This document shows, one piece after another, positions 1 to 5,783 of a DNA stretch of 10,389 nucleotides (position 1 is its first letter; each line of letters opens with the position of its first letter). The translations under genes were made by a program, and so were the position numbers. The stretch is from positions 1 through 10,389 of the forward strand of contig JBDKGV010000118.1 of NCBI GenBank assembly GCA_039798005.1, read 5' to 3'. This DNA comes from JBDKGV01 sp039798005. Lineage in GTDB: Bacteria; Fibrobacterota; Fibrobacteria; UBA5070. The notes under the pieces are model-generated. The model was not told where the DNA came from. It saw only the letters and a program-made list of their open reading frames with translations, and searched no databases.

Positions 1-805
1 GAGAGGCGAAGGACAGGCCGGCCAGCATGTGAAAATGGTCCGTGCCGCTCACCAGCCCGATGTTCATCAGTCCCGATTCGGTCAGCCACGCATCGCCCTG
101 GAGATCGATGTTGCGCGCGATGTTCACCAGCCCGATCCCGGCGCCGTGCAGGGTGTCGGAGACGTTCACCAGGCCCACCTGGGCACCGCGAACCACCTTT
201 CCGATGTTCACCAGGCCCACCTGCGCCCCGGAGACGTTCCCGCCGATGTTCACGAGCGAGATCTGCAAGCCGCGCACCGGCCCGGCGACGTTCACGGTTC
301 CCGCCTGCACGCCGTGGAGTTCCTCACCCACGACATTGGCAAGCGAGGACTGGAACCCGGTGAAGTCCTTGCGCACGACATTCGCGAATTCCGACGCCTG
401 CCATCCGCGCCCGTTGCCCTGCACGAGGTTGACCGAGGAGAACTGGACACCGGACAGGTTTCCCTCGACGAGGTTGGCGCCCCCGGAGACCTGCAGGCCG
501 TGCATTTCCCGACGGGTGCGCGCCACTCCAAGGGCCAGGTCCACGCCGTTGATGGCGCCGGCGTCGTTCATGGCAAGGTTCAGGGCGAAGCGGTTGCGCA
601 CCAGTTCGGGCGAGGCCCCGTTCGCGTTCATCCCCGGAGCGAACCCGATGTTCCAAGACACGTCGCGCAAGGAGTCCGGGGCCGTCACGACCGGAGTGGG
701 CGCGGAGACCACGGTGGAAGAATCCACCTTGGCGAGCCTTGCCGTATCGGGAACGGCATCGGCACCAGCGGTCATCGCAAGCAGAAGATTGGTCAAGGCA
801 AGCAT
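1..805 (-). CDS. Exported surface-repeat protein (LA_2272-like), partial at its C-terminus
   Basis: Minus-strand frame open from the start to the left edge, giving 268 residues; the stop lies outside the window. The N-terminus (MLALTNLLLAMTAGADA) looks like a signal peptide, though it lacks the usual positive charge. A short linker rich in Thr, Val and Pro follows. Residues 103-234 are about nine tandem units of 14-16 residues with the core G-x-Q-(V/I)-(G/S)-L-V-N-(I/V), as in GAQVGLVNIGKVVR. This matches my recollection of the 'LA_2272 family surface repeat' proteins of Leptospira and other Gram-negatives, whose function is unknown. I infer an outer-membrane or surface beta-rich fold. ATG at 805 is chosen because GGAG (814-817) is 8 nt away; ATG at 811 would leave only 2 nt. 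It is transcribed divergently from the gene at 957. Most likely alternative: another repetitive outer-membrane protein. Confidence 0.75.
   Translation of the reverse strand, partial: MLALTNLLLAMTAGADAVPDTARLAKVDSSTVVSAPTPVVTAPDSLRDVSWNIGFAPGMNANGASPELVRNRFALNLAMNDAGAINGVDLALGVARTRREMHGLQVSGGANLVEGNLSGVQFSSVNLVQGNGRGWQASEFANVVRKDFTGFQSSLANVVGEELHGVQAGTVNVAGPVRGLQISLVNIGGNVSGAQVGLVNIGKVVRGAQVGLVNVSDTLHGAGIGLVNIARNIDLQGDAWLTESGLMNIGLVSGTDHFHMLAGLSFAS
104..499 (-). repeat. Tandem 42-48 bp coding repeats
   Basis: Degenerate tandem repeats encode the 14-16 residue units of the surface-repeat protein. Unit starts, counted in residues from ATG 805, are 103, 119, 134, 150, 165, 179, 193, 207 and 221, so the last units settle to an exact 42-bp period. 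At the DNA level an 18-bp stretch, GTTCACCAGGCCCACCTG on the plus strand, recurs exactly at 164-181 and 206-223. Older units at the N-terminal side are more diverged and of less regular length. Confidence 0.8.
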
Positions 806-813
806 ATCCATCA

Positions 814-817
814 CTCC
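814..817 (-). promoter_or_regulatory. Ribosome binding site deciding the start of the repeat protein
   Basis: GGAG on the minus strand lies 8 nt before ATG 805 and only 2 nt before ATG 811, which favours the inner start. Confidence 0.55.
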
Positions 818-908
818 GGTTCGCCGGGAAACAACTCCCGACCCATTGTGAACTGGAACACCCCGACACCCCCGCATTTGCACCGTCCATGCACAAGCTG
901 CCCGGGCG

Positions 909-926
909 ATGTGATCCTCGTCACAT
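909..926. promoter_or_regulatory. CRP/FNR-family operator, perfect CRP-type palindrome
   Basis: ATGTGATCCTCGTCACAT is a perfect inverted repeat with 6-bp arms and a 6-bp spacer. It contains TGTGA-N6-TCACA, the core consensus of CRP (cAMP receptor protein) sites in proteobacteria. It lies in the 151-bp region between two divergent genes, ending 30 bp before the GTG at 957. Its centre (917.5) is about 40 bp from the transcription start expected from the -10-like box at 945-950, the geometry of a class II activator site. Relative to the minus-strand gene it sits about 110 bp upstream of the start codon. That a CRP-family protein binds here is inferred; the site itself is seen directly. Confidence 0.7.
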
Positions 927-944
927 TTGAGGGTGGCCAGGATT

Positions 945-950
945 TACACT
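945..950 (+). promoter_or_regulatory. Possible -10 box for the unknown exported protein
   Basis: TACACT matches the sigma-70 -10 consensus at four of six positions. It ends 6 nt before the GTG at 957, so transcription would begin at or beside the start codon. No good -35 is present at the right spacing. The CRP-type palindrome occupies that place, as expected of an activator-dependent promoter. Weak on its own; the support comes from the arrangement. Confidence 0.35.
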
Positions 951-956
951 TGACCG

Positions 957-2006
957 GTGCCTTTCCTTGCGTTCCTTCTTGCCGCAGAACTCGTGGCCGC
1001 GCCCCAAGGCGACTCCCTGCGCGTCTGGAAGGAAGCCGAGTGGGGTAGCGAGTCGCAGTTCAACCCGGCCAGCATGGTCCTGAACGAAGCGTGGGACATC
1101 GGCCAGCTGGAAGGCCACGACCGCAGGCTCGACAGACTTTGGAGTGGCGGGAACTTCCGGACCTTGGGCGCGACGCTCTCCCATCCGGTCCAGTCGGTCC
1201 GTCGCCAAGGTTGGACGGATTTTGTCACGACCGAGATCGTGCCGACCTCGCTTGCCAAGGACCGGGCCCAGTGGATCCCCAACTACCAGGTCCATCTGCT
1301 GGGCGGCGGCTTCAACAACGCGCGCCTTGAGGACTGGTACGCGGCCCATGGATATGAACGCCCCGCCCTGCTTGCCTGCGCCACCACCTACGCCTCCGCG
1401 ATCCTGAATGAGGCGGCCGAGCGCTACGACCAGACCAGTGAGCATGCCACCGATCCGATCGCCGACCTGTTCCTGTTTGATGCCGCAAGCCTTGTCCTGT
1501 TCCGCCTGCCCGGTGTGCGGCCCTTCTTCACCCAGACCGTACAGATGATGAACTGGCCGTTGCAACCCACCCTCACCCTTCAGGGACGGGCCGAGAACGC
1601 CGGTCAGTATTGGGCGATCCGCACTCCCCTGCCTTGGACGCAGTGGCGATTCCTTTACCACTTCGGCCTGGGCAACATCGCAGGACTTTCCGTGCCCACG
1701 CAAGACGGACATTGGCTCTCGTTCGCCGCCGGGGCCCACGCCCGGCGCAACGTCACCGTCGATTCGACCCGCCAGACAGTGGAGATCACCCCCAAGGCCG
1801 GAGTCTTCCTGGACCAAGGCGGCTCGCTGTTGGCCTCGGCCTTCTGGAACGGCCATTCCGCCGACCGTTTCACCGTCCAGGTGCATCCGAACCGGCTCAC
1901 CTCATGGCCGGTCCCGTGGGGGTTCTGGCTTCACGGCGGCGGCAGCAGCGGCTGGGGCATCGGACTGACCACCACGATCGGGTTGGGCGCCGGACTGAAC
2001 CTCTGA
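957..2006 (+). CDS. Exported protein of unknown function, probably envelope-associated
   Basis: A 349-residue protein I cannot assign to a family. An in-frame TGA at 951-953 forces the start to GTG 957 or later. From there the N-terminus (MPFLAFLLAAELVAA) reads as a short signal peptide. No Shine-Dalgarno sequence lies at normal spacing; the nearest, AGGA at 939-942, is 14 nt away, so leaderless translation is possible. Residues 106-182 are the most family-like part: a segment around WIPNYQVHLLGGG, then RLEDWYAAHGYERP, a hydrophobic TTYASAILNEA helix and a DPIADLFLFD segment. The arrangement recalls outer-membrane DUF3943-type proteins, but I would not assign it. The rest alternates polar and aromatic residues and ends in a glycine-rich strand (GIGLTTTIGLGAGLNL), suggesting a beta-rich, perhaps barrel-like fold. 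It is probably under the CRP-type site upstream. It converges on the M50B-like gene with 23 bp between stops. Confidence 0.75.
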   Translation: MPFLAFLLAAELVAAPQGDSLRVWKEAEWGSESQFNPASMVLNEAWDIGQLEGHDRRLDRLWSGGNFRTLGATLSHPVQSVRRQGWTDFVTTEIVPTSLAKDRAQWIPNYQVHLLGGGFNNARLEDWYAAHGYERPALLACATTYASAILNEAAERYDQTSEHATDPIADLFLFDAASLVLFRLPGVRPFFTQTVQMMNWPLQPTLTLQGRAENAGQYWAIRTPLPWTQWRFLYHFGLGNIAGLSVPTQDGHWLSFAAGAHARRNVTVDSTRQTVEITPKAGVFLDQGGSLLASAFWNGHSADRFTVQVHPNRLTSWPVPWGFWLHGGGSSGWGIGLTTTIGLGAGLNL

Positions 2007-2016
2007 GCCGATGTTT

Positions 2017-2031
2017 TTGACAATATCTGTC
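2017..2031 (+). repeat. Dispersed palindrome, copy 1 (convergent junction)
   Basis: TTGACAATATCTGTC. It lies across the 23-bp gap between the stops of two convergent genes and overlaps the TGA of the minus-strand gene. With flanking bases it forms TGACA-N5-TGTCA. A short T run precedes it on the plus strand, but none follows it in either direction. Confidence 0.5.
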
Positions 2032-2716
2032 AGGAGGCCTTCGCCGCGTCCTTGGCTTCGACCTTGACCGACAGGAACAGCAGGACCCCCATCATGATCA
2101 CCCCGACACCCAGCCATACCAGCCCGATGAAATGGGCCGGCAAATGCAGGGTCTGGCTGATCACATACCCGTCCGACCCCGCCACGGTCCGGTCCACGAG
2201 ATCGTCCTTGATGTCGCTCAAGGAGATGAGCGCGATGGAGATCCCCGTCAACCGCAGCAGGAAGTCGTGCGCCCCGCCAAGCGGGAGCTTGGCAAGCACC
2301 AGATAGACGATGCCGGTGGCGGCACAGAAGACCGTCCCGAAAAGGCTTGCGCTGGTGAGGCACAGCCACGACAGGTAGAGCAGCACCCCACCCAGGATGC
2401 CAAGGTACCAGCGATCGCGACGCGACCACGCGGCAAGGACGAAGAGCAGTCCGCCGGCCAGGAAGCTGCCCGTGTATCCGGCGGCCGCGACGATGAGCGT
2501 GTTGAAGAATCCCGGCCTGATGGAGTAGCCGCACCACCCCCCGGCATCGAGGTTCACATGGAAGGAGGTGATGGTGCCGCCCAACGCCACGGCGGCAAGG
2601 CCATGGCAACCTTCGTGCAGGGCGGTGACCAGAAGCCACAGCGGACGCACCGCCAGACTGTGCGGGAAAAAGAAGGCAAGCAGCGCGACAAGGAGAGGAG
2701 GAAGCAGCTTCTTCAT
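2030..2716 (-). CDS. M50B-like (site-2-protease-type) integral membrane metalloprotease homologue
   Basis: A 228-residue, strongly hydrophobic protein with about six predicted membrane segments. The zinc-binding motif HEGCH (HExxH type) is at residues 34-38 within the first helical hairpin. It is followed by a GGWCGYS loop (59-64) and AAGYTGSFLAGG (78-89), the usual order in peptidase M50B-like proteins. Residues 167-183 (SDIKDDL...SDG) fit the region where this subfamily carries its later acidic residues. The classical NxxPxPxLDG motif of large site-2 proteases is absent, as is usual in this short subfamily. Family members are predicted intramembrane proteases; the substrate is unknown. ATG 2716 overlaps the upstream stop as ATGA and starts a plausible membrane leader (MKKLLPPLLVALLAFFF). 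The frame stays open upstream but reads as shadow there. The best Shine-Dalgarno (AAGG) is 12 nt away, so translational coupling is likely. Confidence 0.82.
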   Translation of the reverse strand: MKKLLPPLLVALLAFFFPHSLAVRPLWLLVTALHEGCHGLAAVALGGTITSFHVNLDAGGWCGYSIRPGFFNTLIVAAAGYTGSFLAGGLLFVLAAWSRRDRWYLGILGGVLLYLSWLCLTSASLFGTVFCAATGIVYLVLAKLPLGGAHDFLLRLTGISIALISLSDIKDDLVDRTVAGSDGYVISQTLHLPAHFIGLVWLGVGVIMMGVLLFLSVKVEAKDAAKAS

Positions 2717-5712
2717 CGTTGCAATTTGCCTTTCAATAGCCCCTCGTAGAAGCGGTATTCGATCCCCGTGATGGCGGTATCGACCCGGCCCCACTGCTTT
2801 TCCAAGATGAAGCGCGCCGAGTTCTGGTCGCCCAAGGCGATGCTTGCCAAGAACAGGTCGCGCATGTCGTTTGCGTTCATGTGCCTGGGCCATTTGCGAA
2901 TGAGGTCGCGCCGCGCGGCATCGAGACTGTCCTCCGGCCCGAAGTTGGAGAAAGCCTGGAAGCGCAAAAGCGCCGTCGAAGGGGTGTTCGCTCCAAGGCC
3001 GCGTGCCGAGCTCATCAGGCTCTCAGCCACGCCGCGCCACGGGTCAAGGCCCCAGGTCCAGGCGGGTGCCGTGGCGGGAGCCCATCCCGACAGGATCTGC
3101 TGCAAGCGGGCCTCGTTCAACGGGGAGCGGTATTCGAGCCAATCCAGGAGCAGTCGAACTTGGCTGGAATCGGCGATCTGGCGCGCCCGCAGATCAAGGA
3201 CCGCGGCCTTGCGGGCCTGGAAATCCTCGCCCGGGATCAGCTCCTGCGGGAACCACACCCCGCCCAAGGTGCGCGGCACCAGATGCGAATGCTTCTTGGA
3301 GTAGAAGGCCTTCTCGGCGCGTCCGTCCACCACCGGCAGGAACTCGGAATTGGGCACCACGCCCGCAAGCAGGCGATCCACCGTGGCCTCGGTCCACAAG
3401 AGCGTGCCTTGAGGGATGTCGCGCGGCACCATGCGAAAGCGCGAAAGCTCCGCGACGTCCTCCGGGTTCTGGAAGTTATCGTCGGAGGCCTCGAGAGCCC
3501 GGCCCGATGCCACGATCACCATGTCCTGGGTGGTCGGGATGAAATGCAGGCGCAGGTGCGGGAACTGGGTGCGCAGGGCCGCAAGGATCGAGAGGAGCAT
3601 CTCGTCCTCGAACTCGTAGGTGTGCACCCACTGCACGAAGACGCCGTCGCGGGTCAGGTGCGCCCGGATCTCGCGGTAGAACTCCGTGGTGAAGAGGCTC
3701 GAGACGCCGGCCACCCACGGATTCGACGGCTCCGACACGATCACGTCGTAGGGTTCGGTGCGCGTGGAGAAGAAGATGCGCGCATCGAGGAAGTGCATCG
3801 CGTGGCGCGGATCCTCGTAGGCGCGGCGATTGAACGGGCGGAAGGCCGCCGCCTGGATCCACATGGCCTTCTCGATCTCGATGGCATCGAGATGCCGCGC
3901 CCTGGGATCGCCCAGCAGCCGGTGCGAGGTCATGCCGCTGCCAAGGCCGATGAGCGCGCCGTTCCAAGGCTTCTTCAAGTAGGCGCGAGCCACCCATGCC
4001 GCGAAGTTCTGCGTCAGTTCATCGGACATGCGCGCGTGCTGGGGCTGGTCCCGATCCAGGCTCGCGTCGGGCTTTCCGTTGGTGCGCACCGACACCAGGC
4101 TCCCGACCTCGTGCACCGAGATGGTCGCCGTGCGTCCGTCCAAGCGACGGATCTTGGTGGTCTCGGCGATCTTGCGCGGACCGCGGTAGGCTCCGGCCAC
4201 AAGCAGCCGATCCACCGGCGTCATCCCCCAGCATCCGGCCACCAGAAGCGCCGCCAAGGTCACCAGGGCCGCGACGGGAACGGCCAGCCGCCGCTGCGCC
4301 GACGGTTCTTTTGACAATTCCTGTCGCGACTCGCTGGTCCAGAGGACCCACAGCGCCACGGCGAGCACGATGTCGATGACCGCGCCGATCGCCACCACCC
4401 GGAAGAAGCCGATCCAAGGCATCAGGATGAGGCTTCCCAGCACCGCACCGGCGATCGCCCCCAGGGTGTTCCAGGCGTAGACATGCCCGGTCCAGCTTTC
4501 CTCGCGATGGCGGGCGCACAGGAGACGGGTGCCCAGCGGCAATGTCATGCCCGCGAAGAAGGCCGCCGGGATCATGGTCACCGCGCTGAAGAGGTACTGG
4601 ACCACGGCGTGGAAGGGCCAAGCCTCCACGGTGCGCATCAGGATGCGGTTGACCAGGAACGACGCCTCGAAGAAGTGGACATGCAGGAGCAGCGGGATCA
4701 CCGCCGTCGCCGCCATGGCCGCCTGCGCCAGGATCAAGGCCCGCAAAGGCTGGAGTGGCGGATGCTTGTGGATGTAAAGAGCACCCAAGGCAAGGCCCGT
4801 GACGAAGGCCGAGATCATCAGGTCGAAGGCGTGGGCGCTGGAACCCAGCAGCAAGGCGAGCAGCCGGATCCATCCGATCTCGTAAAGGAAGGAGGAAAGC
4901 CCCGTCCCCAGCGAAAGGAACAGCAGGACCAAGGTGAAGGCGTCCATGCGGCCCTTGGCTTTTTCTTCCTGCCGCACCACCGCCGAGGGACGTGGCCCCG
5001 GGATCGGTGCCGCGACCGGATCGGGGAGCGTCTGGGCCACGGCATGGGGATCGTCCCCGGCAGCATCGGAATCCTTGACGGAATCCGTCATCGAAACATT
5101 GCTCCACCAGGCAAGGAGCGCGATGGTGAGGTTGATCCCGCCGGCCACCCAAAGGCTCCCCTTGGTTCCCAGGTTGGGCACAAGGGCGTACGAGGCGAGC
5201 ACCGCTCCGCAGGCCGCTCCCAGCGAATTGCCGAAGTAGAGGCGCGCGATGGAATCCTCACCGTGGTCCCCGGCCTTGCGGATCAAGCCGGCGGCAGCAA
5301 GGGGAAAGGTCATGCCAAGCAGCACCGCCCAAGGCACGGTGGCAAGCATGCCCGTGGCCACCGCGATGACCGTGGAGGCCTCGATGCTGCGTCCGGCCAG
5401 AAGCCCCGAATCCAGCAGTCCGTCGCGCAAGGTCAGGAAGATCCAGTGGAAGAGGAAACCACCCAAGGCGATGCCCGCCTCCACCCACACATAGACCGTC
5501 AGGGGATTCTTGATCCTGGCAAGCCACCGCCCGGCGATCGTGCTTCCGATGCCGATGCCGCCCATGTAGACCACCAGCGTGAGCACCTGCCCGTAGGCGG
5601 CATGACCCAGCAATAGCCCGAGGTAGCGGGCCCACAGGGATTCATGGACGAGTCCGGCGATGCCGGAGAGGAAGAAGAGCAACTGAAACCGAAGGGCAAG
5701 CGAAAGGCGCAT
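2713..5712 (-). CDS. Membrane-fused spermidine synthase-like (SAM-fold) protein
   Basis: A 999-residue fusion protein. Two blocks of membrane helices (about residues 8-205 and 257-500) flank a polar, Pro/Asp-rich linker (206-256); both repeat a GMTFPL / GMTLPLG motif, as in 'fused MFS/spermidine synthase' proteins. Residues 505-740 are the Rossmann-like domain: IGLGSGMTS (588-596) at the SAM site, DAIEIEKAM (609-617) with the ribose-binding acid, FLDARIFF (641-648), and SEPSNPWVAGVSSLFTTEFY (660-679), typical of this membrane subfamily. Where true spermidine synthases have a catalytic Asp, this protein has the SEPSNPW run, so polyamine synthesis should not be assumed. Residues 745-999 are soluble and mostly helical, possibly TPR-like. 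The expected location is the inner membrane; substrate unknown. ATG 5712 has AAGG only 3 nt upstream. The last 4 bp overlap the start of the M50B-like gene. Family assignment is firm; function is open. Confidence 0.9.
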   Translation of the reverse strand: MRLSLALRFQLLFFLSGIAGLVHESLWARYLGLLLGHAAYGQVLTLVVYMGGIGIGSTIAGRWLARIKNPLTVYVWVEAGIALGGFLFHWIFLTLRDGLLDSGLLAGRSIEASTVIAVATGMLATVPWAVLLGMTFPLAAAGLIRKAGDHGEDSIARLYFGNSLGAACGAVLASYALVPNLGTKGSLWVAGGINLTIALLAWWSNVSMTDSVKDSDAAGDDPHAVAQTLPDPVAAPIPGPRPSAVVRQEEKAKGRMDAFTLVLLFLSLGTGLSSFLYEIGWIRLLALLLGSSAHAFDLMISAFVTGLALGALYIHKHPPLQPLRALILAQAAMAATAVIPLLLHVHFFEASFLVNRILMRTVEAWPFHAVVQYLFSAVTMIPAAFFAGMTLPLGTRLLCARHREESWTGHVYAWNTLGAIAGAVLGSLILMPWIGFFRVVAIGAVIDIVLAVALWVLWTSESRQELSKEPSAQRRLAVPVAALVTLAALLVAGCWGMTPVDRLLVAGAYRGPRKIAETTKIRRLDGRTATISVHEVGSLVSVRTNGKPDASLDRDQPQHARMSDELTQNFAAWVARAYLKKPWNGALIGLGSGMTSHRLLGDPRARHLDAIEIEKAMWIQAAAFRPFNRRAYEDPRHAMHFLDARIFFSTRTEPYDVIVSEPSNPWVAGVSSLFTTEFYREIRAHLTRDGVFVQWVHTYEFEDEMLLSILAALRTQFPHLRLHFIPTTQDMVIVASGRALEASDDNFQNPEDVAELSRFRMVPRDIPQGTLLWTEATVDRLLAGVVPNSEFLPVVDGRAEKAFYSKKHSHLVPRTLGGVWFPQELIPGEDFQARKAAVLDLRARQIADSSQVRLLLDWLEYRSPLNEARLQQILSGWAPATAPAWTWGLDPWRGVAESLMSSARGLGANTPSTALLRFQAFSNFGPEDSLDAARRDLIRKWPRHMNANDMRDLFLASIALGDQNSARFILEKQWGRVDTAITGIEYRFYEGLLKGKLQR
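4311..4325 (+). repeat. Dispersed palindrome, copy 2
   Basis: TTGACAATTCCTGTC. It lies inside the synthase-like gene, where the minus strand reads R-Q-E-L-S-K at residues 463-468, using TTG, TCA and AAA codons in a row, unusual for this GC-rich gene. Confidence 0.45.
5075..5089 (+). repeat. Dispersed palindrome, copy 3
   Basis: TTGACGGAATCCGTC. The most symmetric copy: with the next base it gives TGACGG-AAT-CCGTCA. It lies in the linker of the synthase-like protein (M-T-D-S-V-K), in a different reading frame from copy 2. Confidence 0.45.
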
Positions 5713-5721
5713 AGGCCTTTA

Positions 5722-5750
5722 CATATAGGGAACCGCCGCCGATCCCGCAA
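5722..5750 (-). promoter_or_regulatory. Possible promoter of the synthase-like/M50B-like operon
   Basis: On the minus strand, TTGCGG (5745-5750) and TATATG (5722-5727) are separated by exactly 17 bp in the 71-bp gap after the SDR gene. Both hexamers are imperfect. The -10 ends 9 nt before ATG 5712, so the leader would be very short. If real, the two membrane genes can be transcribed independently of the SDR gene. Confidence 0.3.
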
Positions 5751-5783
5751 CCGTTTTCCCACCACCGAAGCCACCCGGAACGC

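Noticed and set aside
29..1048. Plus-strand open frames across the left end, one rich in D-V-H-Q repeats, another (42-851) rich in Pro/Thr
   Set aside because: They are antisense to the tandem-repeat protein; their repetitiveness is the complement of its 42-bp units, and neither has a signal peptide or plausible protein composition.
2017..2022. TTGACA runs (2017, 4311, 6878) as sigma-70 -35 boxes
   Set aside because: No -10 lies 16-18 bp downstream, and each is part of the same palindrome with the CTGTC arm at fixed distance.
2018..2032. TGACA-N5-TGTCA as an intrinsic terminator for the convergent genes
   Set aside because: The stem is only 5 bp and no T-run follows it on either strand; it fits better as a copy of the dispersed palindrome.
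2717..2893. N-terminal extension of the M50B-like protein to a start at 2893
   Set aside because: It would overlap the upstream gene by 180 bp and reads as a charged shadow; ATG 2716 gives an ATGA overlap and a sensible hydrophobic N-terminus.
2881..5616. Long plus-strand frames (2881-4314 and 4483-5616) opposite the synthase-like gene
   Set aside because: His/Arg/Gly-rich shadow translations of a high-GC gene whose minus-strand product is a clear family member.
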